Shown piece by piece: positions 8,716 through 16,800 of a stretch of 64,000 nt of DNA. The stretch's first letter is position 1. Each line of letters starts with the position of its first letter. The stretch comes from an uncultured Bacteroidales bacterium (lineage in GTDB: Bacteria; Bacteroidota; Bacteroidia; Bacteroidales; WCHB1-69). The stretch covers positions 1-64,000 of the forward strand of contig CALECM010000047.1 in assembly GCA_937949745.1 (NCBI GenBank), written 5' to 3'. A program made the translations under genes and the position numbers. The notes under the pieces were generated by a model. The model ran no database searches, had not been told where the DNA came from, and worked only from the letters and a program-made list of their open reading frames with translations.

Positions 8716-10113
8716 TTACGGCTTTAATTCACATAAAACTACATTTTCCACATGTTGTGTATGGGGGAACATATCCACCGGCTGTACTTTGCGGATCACA
8801 TATTTTTCACTTAATAAGGTGAGGTCACGCGCCTGTGTGGCTGGATTACAACTCACATAAACGATGCGGCGCGGGGCTGCTTCCAGCAATTGTTCAACCA
8901 CTTTGGCATGCATACCCGCACGTGGAGGATCGGTAATCACGATATCCGGTTTCCCGTGTTCCGATATAAAATCCGAGGTCAATATTTTCGCCATATCCCC
9001 GGCGTAAAATTCGGTATTGGTAATATGGTTTAACAGGGAATTTTCTTTTGCGTCTTCGATAGCGGCATCCACATATTCGATCCCTGTCACTTTTTTGGCA
9101 TTTGAAGCTACGAAATTCGCAATTGTCCCGGTACCGGTATAAAGGTCGTATACCGTATCTTCCGGAGTAATACCGGCAAATTCCCGCGCAATCTTGTATA
9201 AGTTATAGGCTTGTTCGCTGTTGGTTTGGTAAAAAGAAACCGGTCCGATTTTGAAAGTTAAACCTTCCATTTTTTCATAGATATAGGATTTCCCTTTCCA
9301 CAAGATAATGTCCAGGTCGGTGATAGTATCATTAAGTTTGGGATTTATCACATATTGTAATGAGGTGATTTCAGGGAAACGTTCGGCCAGGTGTTCCAGT
9401 AATTTTTCCCGGTATTCGGATTCTTCCCCGAAAATTACGATGACCATTATTTCACCCGTGGAAGATGTCCTGATGATGAGGTTTCTCAGCAGCCCCTCAT
9501 GATTTCGTACATTATAAAATGCAAGATCGTGGTTCAGGGCAAATTCCTTAACGGCAAGGCGAATCGAATTACTGGGATCTTCCTGCAAATAACAATGTTG
9601 TATATCCAGGATCTTATCGAATTTCCCCGGAATATGGAATCCCAATCCCCTGGTTTCTATGCTTGTGGTTTTTTGGAGTTCCATATCCGCATCTTCCAGC
9701 CAGCGCAGGTTTGAAAATGTAAACTCTAATTTGTTCCTGTAATAATATTCTTTTTCGGAAGGTATTATAGGCAGTAAGGGAGGATACTCAAATTTTCCCA
9801 GATGAGCAAAATTATCATCCACCTGTTTCTGCTTGTAAAAAAGTTGTCGGCTATATTCCATCACCTGCCATTTGCATCCGCCGCAAATTCCGAAATGGGG
9901 GCATTTCGGTGATATCCGGTAAGGAGAAGGTTCTAAAATATCCAAAAGACGGCCTTCGGCATATCCTTTTTTCTTTTTGAAGATCCTCACATTGATCCGG
10001 TCACCGGGAACGGCAAAAGGTACAAATACCGTTAATCTTTCTTGTTTACCCACCGCTTTGCCTTCAGCGCCGGCGTCTATGATTTCGAGATCTTCAATAA
10101 TATAGTCTTTCAT
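8716..10113 (-). CDS. rlmD: 23S rRNA (uracil-C5)-methyltransferase, RlmD/RumA type
   Basis: A 465-residue SAM-dependent enzyme that methylates uracil C5 in 23S rRNA (U1939 in E. coli numbering; the exact position here is inferred). An N-terminal TRAM domain (about residues 1-60) precedes an iron-sulfur cluster motif, CPHFGICGGCKWQ, with a fourth cysteine (CYLQE) later. The methyltransferase core shows YDLYTGTGTI for SAM, DPPRAGMH, and the catalytic-cysteine motif VYVSCNPAT. The last gene of gmk-nadD-rlmD on this strand, 10 bases after nadD. Ends convergent to the maturase remnant. Confidence 0.92.
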   Translation of the reverse strand: MKDYIIEDLEIIDAGAEGKAVGKQERLTVFVPFAVPGDRINVRIFKKKKGYAEGRLLDILEPSPYRISPKCPHFGICGGCKWQVMEYSRQLFYKQKQVDDNFAHLGKFEYPPLLPIIPSEKEYYYRNKLEFTFSNLRWLEDADMELQKTTSIETRGLGFHIPGKFDKILDIQHCYLQEDPSNSIRLAVKEFALNHDLAFYNVRNHEGLLRNLIIRTSSTGEIMVIVIFGEESEYREKLLEHLAERFPEITSLQYVINPKLNDTITDLDIILWKGKSYIYEKMEGLTFKIGPVSFYQTNSEQAYNLYKIAREFAGITPEDTVYDLYTGTGTIANFVASNAKKVTGIEYVDAAIEDAKENSLLNHITNTEFYAGDMAKILTSDFISEHGKPDIVITDPPRAGMHAKVVEQLLEAAPRRIVYVSCNPATQARDLTLLSEKYVIRKVQPVDMFPHTQHVENVVLCELKP

Positions 10114-10123
10114 AAAGTAATTT

Positions 10124-10699
10124 TCATTTCCTGTAAAAATTCATATCGTCAATATAGTGCTGTACTTTGGGCAGCAAGAGGTAACGAACGTTTTTTCCGG
10201 CTTTGATGCTTTCCCGTATCATGGTGGCCGATATTTCCATTTTCGGTGCTTCGACAAGGGTTACGGATGGATGGTTTTTGAATTTACCACCGTCGAAACC
10301 ATCACGCGGATATACATAAAGGGGAAAATTTTCTAAAATGAATTCATAATTTTTCCATTTTTCAATGTTTTCCAGATTATCTTCTCCCATAATCACGGCA
10401 AATTCTTTTTTCGGGTAAAGTTCCTGTAGGTAAGTCAGGGTAGTGGCCGTGTATGAAGGGTACGGAAGTTTGAATTCAATATCGCTGGAGCGAAACCTCG
10501 GATCGTCTTCAATGGCTACGTTAACCATATATAAACGGTTAAGTTCCGGGAGTAATGAGGCTTTCTTTTTCAATGGATTGGAAGGACTTAACACAAACCA
10601 GATTTCTTTGAGGTCGGTGTTCTCTACCAGATATTCCGCTATAATGAGGTGCCCGATATGGATAGGGTTAAAAGTTCCAAAATATAGTCCTGTTTTCAT
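10124..10699 (-). CDS. nadD: nicotinate-nucleotide adenylyltransferase
   Basis: Converts nicotinate mononucleotide and ATP to deamido-NAD in NAD synthesis. The 191-residue protein opens with the nucleotidyltransferase motif GTFNPIHIGHLIIAEYL and ends with the IS-x-T-M-I-R-E-type motif (EISATMIRESIKAG) followed by LLLPKVQHYI, both typical. It sits 63 bases after gmk and 10 bases before rlmD, and the gmk-nadD pairing is standard in Bacteroidota. Confidence 0.95.
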   Translation of the reverse strand: MKTGLYFGTFNPIHIGHLIIAEYLVENTDLKEIWFVLSPSNPLKKKASLLPELNRLYMVNVAIEDDPRFRSSDIEFKLPYPSYTATTLTYLQELYPKKEFAVIMGEDNLENIEKWKNYEFILENFPLYVYPRDGFDGGKFKNHPSVTLVEAPKMEISATMIRESIKAGKNVRYLLLPKVQHYIDDMNFYRK

Positions 10700-10762
10700 A
10701 AGAATTATTTTAATTTATCCTGTAAAGGGTTTGGAACTATTATTTGTTTATCAATTACGCTA

Positions 10763-11329
10763 TTAAACATGAATAAAATCCCTTACTATATCCAATACTT
10801 CCTGTTGGGCTTTTTCCAGATCATCATTAATAATGACCTTGTCAAACTGTTTCTCGTAAGAAAGTTCAAATTCCGCTTTTGCGATTCTCTGTTTCAGGGA
10901 TTCGATATCCTCAGTCCCCCGGAGAGTAAGCCTTTGCTCCAATGTCTCCAGGTCAGGAGGTTTGATAAAAAGGGCGAGTGCCATTTCCCCATATTCCTTT
11001 TTCACATTTAATCCGCCTAAAACATCCAAATCCAATACCACATGCTTTCCGGTTTTCCAGATACGTTCCACTTCCGATCTTAAGGTGCCGTAAAAACGGT
11101 TAGGATATACCTCTTCCCATTCCAGGAATTCTTTTTTTTCAATCTTTCGTTTAAACTCTTCCACACTCAGGAAATAATAATCCCGGCAGTGTTCTTCATT
11201 GTGCCTTTTCGGACGGCTGGTGGCGGAAATGGAAAATGAAACGGGTAGTTCCTGCAGAAGGAGATATTTTACAATAGATGTTTTTCCGGCCCCTGAGGGT
11301 GCGGAGAGAATGATCAGTTTCCCTTCCAT
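10763..11329 (-). CDS. gmk: guanylate kinase
   Basis: Phosphorylates GMP to GDP using ATP. The 188-residue protein begins with a P-loop (SAPSGAGKTS, residues 9-18), followed by the GMP-binding SFSISATSRPKRHNEEHCRDYYFLS region, and the VLDLDVLGGLNVKK and LRGTEDIESLKQRI segments. Full-length, with intact motifs. First gene of the gmk-nadD-rlmD run, transcribed away from nspC across a 131-base promoter region. Confidence 0.96.
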   Translation of the reverse strand: MEGKLIILSAPSGAGKTSIVKYLLLQELPVSFSISATSRPKRHNEEHCRDYYFLSVEEFKRKIEKKEFLEWEEVYPNRFYGTLRSEVERIWKTGKHVVLDLDVLGGLNVKKEYGEMALALFIKPPDLETLEQRLTLRGTEDIESLKQRIAKAEFELSYEKQFDKVIINDDLEKAQQEVLDIVRDFIHV

Positions 11330-11435
11330 AATGCCTTGTTTGAAGATGTAAGTGTCTATATCTGTCGAATGAAACTATCTTTGCAGATAGCTTTCAGCCG
11401 TTTTAAAGGATGCACAAAAATACGTAAATTAATGC

Positions 11436-11443
11436 TATTTTTG
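11436..11443 (+). promoter_or_regulatory. nspC promoter -7 element (TATTTTTG)
   Basis: TATTTTTG ends 17 bases before the nspC ATG at 11461. An imperfect dyad (CCAAA-A-TTTGG, 11448-11458) lies between the element and the start codon. Confidence 0.55.
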
Positions 11444-11460
11444 TTTCCAAAATTTGGAAT

Positions 11461-12621
11461 ATGGATCTTAGAAAGTATGAACAATATCCTTCACCCTGCT
11501 TCATCATGTTCGAAGAAGCCCTGGAGGCAAACCTGAAACTTCTTGATCTGGTGCAACAATCAGCCGGAGTCTCAATTATATGCGCCTTAAAAGGATTTGC
11601 GTTCTGGCATTCTTTTCCGCTGATCGGCCATTACCTGAAAGGAGCAACCGCAAGTTCGCTTAATGAAGCCCGGCTTATCTCCGAACATATGGGATGTGAA
11701 GCCCATACTTATTGTCCTGTTTATTTCGAGGATGAAATGGAGGAGCTGATGGTTTACAGTAGTCACATGACCTTCAACTCTTTGTCGCAGTGGCATAAAT
11801 ACAAAGACAGGGTTCTGGCGTTTCCTAAGGAAATAAGTTTCGGACTGAGAGTTAACCCTGAATATTCCGAGATTTCCTGTGACCTGTATAATCCGGCAAG
11901 ACCCGGTTCACGACTGGGAATACTGGCTGCCGATATGCCCCGTCACCTGCCTGAAAATATAGAAGGTCTGCATTTTCATGTTTTGTGTGAAAACGACAGT
12001 TATGCCCTGGAGCATACGCTTGAACATTTTGAAGCTAAATTTTCTCATCTTATCAAAGAATGTAAGTGGGTGAACATGGGAGGCGGACACCATATTACCC
12101 GGCAGGATTACGATGTGGCTCACCTTATTCAATTATTGCAGGATTTTAAATCCCGTTATCCTAATCTGGAAGAAATCATTCTTGAACCCGGAGAGGCTGT
12201 GGGCTGGCAGACAGGTGTTTTATCTTCTACCGTGGAGGATATCGTGGAGAATAAGGGTGTTAAGATCGCGATGCTCAATATCTCTTTTGCCTGCCATCTG
12301 CCCGATTGTCTGGAAATGCCTTATAAACCCACTGTTCTGGGCGCCCATGAACCGGATGAGAAAAGCCGGTTTGTTTACCGTTTGGGAGGAAGTTCCTGTC
12401 TGGCGGGAGATTATATAGGAATGGGGGATTTCGCATTTGACGAGCCTTTGGAAATCGGAGACCGGATTGTATTTGACGATATGATCCATTATACCATGGT
12501 GAAAACTACTTTTTTTAATGGCGTCAAGCATCCGGCTATCGGGGTGGTAAAAAAAGACGGCGAATTTATTTTCCTGACCCAACCGGGAGGATACCAGGCG
12601 TATAAAGAGAAATTGGGATAG
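11461..12621 (+). CDS. nspC: carboxynorspermidine decarboxylase
   Basis: A 386-residue fold-III PLP enzyme of the alanine-racemase-like decarboxylase family that removes CO2 from carboxy(nor)spermidine, giving (nor)spermidine in the aspartate-semialdehyde-dependent polyamine route. Visible features: the PLP lysine in ICALKGFAFW (about residue 44), the GLRVNPEYSE segment, the WVNMGGGHHIT phosphate-binding glycine loop, the EPGEAVGW motif, and the C-terminal GSSCLAGDYIG motif, whose cysteine comes from the partner subunit. The final 50 bases before the stop are repeated exactly at 13764-13813; here the stop is TAG, at the second copy it is TAA. Confidence 0.93.
   Translation: MDLRKYEQYPSPCFIMFEEALEANLKLLDLVQQSAGVSIICALKGFAFWHSFPLIGHYLKGATASSLNEARLISEHMGCEAHTYCPVYFEDEMEELMVYSSHMTFNSLSQWHKYKDRVLAFPKEISFGLRVNPEYSEISCDLYNPARPGSRLGILAADMPRHLPENIEGLHFHVLCENDSYALEHTLEHFEAKFSHLIKECKWVNMGGGHHITRQDYDVAHLIQLLQDFKSRYPNLEEIILEPGEAVGWQTGVLSSTVEDIVENKGVKIAMLNISFACHLPDCLEMPYKPTVLGAHEPDEKSRFVYRLGGSSCLAGDYIGMGDFAFDEPLEIGDRIVFDDMIHYTMVKTTFFNGVKHPAIGVVKKDGEFIFLTQPGGYQAYKEKLG
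12571..12620. repeat. 50-bp direct repeat, copy 1 (3' end of nspC)
   Basis: Identical over 50 bases to 13764-13813. This copy encodes the last residues of NspC up to the stop codon, and identity ends inside it (TAG here, TAA in copy 2). The two copies bound an AT-rich segment of 1143 bases. Confidence 0.95.
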
Positions 12622-12633
12622 CAGATACAAAAA

Positions 12634-13083
12634 TTATAAATAAATTTTTTCATTCAAAGTTTCCAAAGTATTGGTTTTGTATTTTGTCTGTTTCCAGATA
12701 AGTTTATTTTTATAATACAAAAAATATAAAGGAAAAATTTTATTGCTATAGTATTTACATGTATTGGCTTCTACAAATATAAAATCATTAAAATATTTGG
12801 AATGAAGATTCCTGATGGCTTCAATCGTTCCGAATTCATAAATGATGATATTTATTTTTTCTCTGTTTTTATATTGCATCAGTTGTTTCATAGCTAATTC
12901 ACAATAACCGCATCCCGCACCGGAAACAATAACCAAGGTGTAATCACTTTCATCTAAGTGTTTGTTTGATAAAATGTTACAGTCCAAAAAATTGGGTAAT
13001 ACTTTTTCGACTTTTTGGGAATAAATTAATCCTATGTAAAAAATAAGAATGTAAATGATGAGTATTTTTTTAAAAGTCTGCAT
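12634..13083 (-). CDS. exported thioredoxin-like protein with CGYC motif
   Basis: A 149-residue protein with an N-terminal signal peptide or anchor (residues 4-22, IYILIFYIGLIYSQ). The mature part has a thioredoxin-like core: YTLVIVSGAGCGYCELAMKQ, where C58 and C61 form a CxxC on the helix after a strand, followed by a NIIIYEF strand and KIFPLYFLYY, where the proline sits where thioredoxins have their cis-proline. It is expected to act on thiols or disulfides outside the cytoplasm. It lies downstream of the cysteine-pair lipoprotein-like gene on the same strand (86-base gap), within the repeat-flanked cassette. Family beyond the fold is not recognised. Confidence 0.65.
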   Translation of the reverse strand: MQTFKKILIIYILIFYIGLIYSQKVEKVLPNFLDCNILSNKHLDESDYTLVIVSGAGCGYCELAMKQLMQYKNREKINIIIYEFGTIEAIRNLHSKYFNDFIFVEANTCKYYSNKIFPLYFLYYKNKLIWKQTKYKTNTLETLNEKIYL

Positions 13084-13169
13084 AATTTGGTATCTTATTT
13101 AAATTTATGTAATAAAGGAAATGATTTTTAATATTAAGTTTTATATGTTACTCATTTTGAATAAAGATG

Positions 13170-13613
13170 TTAATCAACAACCACAGCCTTCTCCTCCCAG
13201 TTTGTACATATCCATTTGGCGTTAGCTTTACAGTTACCTCCTCCTTTAGGCTTATAACCCATAAATATATGAGGTTTAATCCCTCCCGGATTGCGTAAAC
13301 TTAAATTAAATACTCCCCAAAAAGCATCACTTTGTTTATCATCAAAATATTTTTCAATACCATCATAAATAGCTCCGGTTAATCTAATTTTTTCATCGAA
13401 TATCAGACTCTTTTCAAATTCTTTAAATATTTCTTCCGGAACAAAATTATCATAAGCAATTTTTCGAGCTTTTACGATTAATTCATTAATATCCTTGGAT
13501 TTTCTCATCATTTCATTTTCTTGTTGAGGTAAAAAATTCTCTTTTGTGCAATTGGTTAAAATGAAACTTAAAAGGATAAAAATTCCACTAATTAAAATAA
13601 TTCTATTTCTCAT
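13170..13613 (-). CDS. lipoprotein-like precursor with C-terminal GGG...C-x7-C tail
   Basis: A 147-residue protein with a hydrophobic leader ending LTNC (Cys22, a slightly atypical lipobox). The middle is a charged helical region (residues 30-95). The last 24 residues form a distinct tail: GGG at 124-126, then N-C128-KANAKWI-C136-TNW and an acidic/hydrophobic end. The tail looks like a small disulfide-loop peptide appended to a precursor, as in several exported Bacteroidota peptide families, but I cannot name the family. Upstream of the thioredoxin-like gene in the cassette; the pairing suggests a redox relation with its two cysteines. Also downstream of the RHS gene on the same strand, so an accessory or immunity role is possible but unsupported. 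Confidence 0.55.
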   Translation of the reverse strand: MRNRIILISGIFILLSFILTNCTKENFLPQQENEMMRKSKDINELIVKARKIAYDNFVPEEIFKEFEKSLIFDEKIRLTGAIYDGIEKYFDDKQSDAFWGVFNLSLRNPGGIKPHIFMGYKPKGGGNCKANAKWICTNWEEKAVVVD

Positions 13614-13660
13614 GGTTAAAAATTTTAAGTTTTAAAAATGTAAAAATCATTTCCTTGTCA

Positions 13661-13668
13661 CAAATATA
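13661..13668 (-). promoter_or_regulatory. promoter -7 element inside the cassette (TATATTTG)
   Basis: On the minus strand TATATTTG ends about 48 bases before the start codon of the lipoprotein-like gene at 13613. It implies that the cassette genes have their own promoter, independent of the RHS transcript. Confidence 0.45.
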
Positions 13669-13763
13669 GATTAATAAATTACATAAAATTATATATAAAA
13701 GTGCTTTTTCTTTTTTGGTTATCTTATTCTTAGTATTATGAAAAATCTTATAATTTCAGTTAA

Positions 13764-13813
13764 TTCCTGACCCAACCGGGAGGATACCAGGCGTATAAAG
13801 AGAAATTGGGATA
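13764..13813. repeat. 50-bp direct repeat, copy 2 (duplicate of nspC 3' end)
   Basis: An exact 50-base copy of 12571-12620. It has no reading frame of its own upstream of it, so it is a non-coding duplicate, followed by an in-phase TAA. It lies between the cassette and the 3' end of the RHS gene. Confidence 0.95.
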
Positions 13814-13826
13814 AAATCCGGAAATT

Positions 13827-16800
13827 TTAATATCTTCTGTTGAGGATCAGGGTATTGATCAGACCGGGAATAAATATAGCCGGGGTAAGATTGAAAGGGA
13901 ACATCACATAATCATACCATTCAAGCCTGAGACCGGCATGTTTGAGCGAAAGCTGGTTTTGAGAAGATTTAGGATTTGCCGTTTTGTCGAAACCGGAAAT
14001 AGGGTTATATTCATGTTGCCAGCCGGAATAATTTTCAACATTCCTGGAAAAATAACGATAGGCCCGTGCGTTTACATCCTGCTCGACAGGATGCCGGTTA
14101 TGTCTTCCTTTACTCAGTGCGCTCGGGATGCCGTATTTAGATAAGTAAAATATTCCGCTCGACTGGCTTTGGATATAATGCCCGTATTCGTGTTGAAACA
14201 GCCGGTCGGAAGGATCGGCTTTAGTTCCTCTTTTTCCCATGATATAGTTTCCCAGCGATAAACCGGAGAATTTTGGAGAATAAGTTTCGGCGAGTGTCGC
14301 GCCCCCATAGTAACTTACCTCCTTAATCCCGTTAAAGAAGTTTTGAGTTTGGGTTACCATACTGCCCAGAAAAGTTTGCGGGAATTGCCAGGTAAAACGT
14401 GATACGAATTCCCCGAACCTCCTTCCTTTTCCCTGTTTATTAGGATCCGTCTTAAAAAGGCCGATCCATAACCTCCAGGAGTTCTGCGTAGATACCCAGC
14501 CGTTTTTCCATGCGTTTTTGGTATAATCTTTTCCCCAGTTCCAGAATTCCAGCCCTCCTTTGGTAAAACAGATCGTGAAAAAGTCTTTAACGGCATTCAG
14601 GATACTCCAGACCAGTTCCCCGTCGGGATCAGTATACATAAGCGGATTATTCATACAATAGCTATACCGGTTCAGGCTTTGTGTAAAATCAGGCATCGGA
14701 ATATAAGGGTCGGGAGTGAAAAATTTGGCGGCTCCGGGATCGTAAATCCTGGCATTCATATTGATTAATCCGAATACATCGAGGTGTTCGTGGGCAGTAT
14801 ATCCCCGGTCGAACAGGAATGCCCTTCCGGTATCTGGCTCATCCCACCGGTCATATTTTCTCCTGTTGCCCCAGACATCGAAAGAGAGGCTGTCGACACA
14901 ATTACTATTTTCATCGGTAATCATATCATAAGAACCTAAATAGTCAGTATGGATGTAATATAATGATCCCGCATCCTTTTCGTTTTCCTTTACAAGTATG
15001 GCAACAATGCCTTGATCGCCATATATGTAGTGTAAATAACGCATCCCGGTTCCGGTTTTTTCTATTTCGTAGAAATCGCTAAAAAAATATTTGGTTTTTA
15101 CCGTATCCTTACCATGCTGTAATATGGTTTTGCTTCTCTGTTGATCCGTTCCGTATTCCAAAAATAATTCATGTTCGTTTTGGTTAAGGTAAGCGGTTTT
15201 CCCGTAAAAATTCTGTCCCATCAGGTATGGATCCGGACTTTCCATATATGGTTTGAAGGAATTCAATTCCTGTCCTGTATAAATATAAGGTCTTTCCTTT
15301 TCTAATAACCCTTTCTCTCCGGATTGTCTTCTGTAAAGGAATTTGCCTGCCGGACTATATATGTGATTGAGGGAGATGCTGTGATTTACATTAATCCGTT
15401 GCAGTCTTTCTAATCCGTCATAATCAAAATACTCGTATTGTCCGTTTTTTAGATTCATTCTTCCGTCCATTAATCCCCGGTCATTATAACTGTATTTATA
15501 ATGCTGTATAATATGATGAGTCGAAGAGAAAGCAAAATTAGGCTCATCACCGGAAATCAAATTCGATCGGGAATTATCCCCGGTTTTCCCGGCCCATATT
15601 TCCAACGGCAAACCATTTTCATCATACCGGTAAAATCCGGTGATTCCGTTTCCGAAAATACATTGGGTTATTTGTCCCGACCGGTTACGGTCGCATACAC
15701 GGTAAAGCAGGGTATTGTAATCAGTACGGTAAATCTCGTTTAAGTTTCCAAGGCTATCATAACTATACCGGATTCCAAAATTATTAGGATACATGACAGT
15801 TTCTATCAAACCTTCCCGGTTATAAGTGCAGGAATGGGCATAAGAAATGTGATGCCTGATTTTGGAAACGGTCGTGAGCCGTCCTAAAGAATCATAGGTA
15901 AAAGTCTCCGAATCTTTCAACGGATCTTCGTATGATTTACGGTAAATAATACCGGACGATGCTTTCCCTTTATTAAATAGATATTCGTAACGGATGATAT
16001 CGGACTCATTTCCCTGTTGATATTTTTCCCTGATTACCCTTCCCAGATCATCGTATTCATATTGGATTTTGTGACGGCGACGATCCGAACGCCCGGTTAA
16101 TTCACCGAAGCCATTATAAGATTCCTTTATTTTACCCGCGTAAGGATCGGTGAGTTGTATGCGGTTACCCCATAAATCATAGAAAACAGACGTAACCGTT
16201 TGTCCGTAATGCATACCTGTGACAAAACGGAGTTTTCCGTTACGCCTGGCTATTTTATAATCGTAGGTAATGACACCGCCCTGGTCTTCTGCAAAAATAA
16301 GGGAACCGGAAGCATCGTATTGTTTGGTGGATATGATCCTTTTTTGAATATTATCCTGAATGGTTACTTTTCCGGCATCATATGCATAGGTCAGGTCCGA
16401 GTAAGGTTCTTGTTCCCGGATTAAACGACCGTAAGAATCGTAGGAGTATTCTTTCCATATCTTGTTGCTGTCGGGGGTTAACTTACCGGAATAAGGAAAA
16501 GAAATACGGGAAATTTCGCCCTTCTCATTATAATACGTTTCGATATGTATATCGGCACTATGGCGATGAATTTCCCTGTCCCACGCATCGAAATAATGAT
16601 ATGAAGGCGCTTTTCCCGGAACTGTAGTTTTTTGATAATAGAGAGCTCCGGGAATCTCATTATGGGCGCACCAATGAAGGGTTGTTTCTTTTGAAGTCCC
16701 GTCGGGGGATATGATTTTTGTAATTCTTCCTGATTCATCATAGGAATAACGGGTTGTTAAGCCCTCTATGCCGGTCATTGAAGCAAGATTTCCGGTCCCG

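Larger units (their letters stand above)
12621..13763. mobile_element. AT-rich inserted cassette between two copies of the nspC 3' end
   Basis: The segment is visibly more AT-rich than either neighbour, carries two small exported-protein genes with their own promoter, and is bracketed by 50-bp direct repeats. The second repeat is a non-coding duplicate of the end of nspC and lies 13 bases from the RHS stop codon. The simplest reading is that nspC and the RHS gene were once tail to tail and the cassette entered with a duplication of the nspC end. I see no integrase, transposase or terminal inverted repeats, so the mechanism (recombination between the repeats, or capture by an element since lost) is open. 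Confidence 0.6.
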
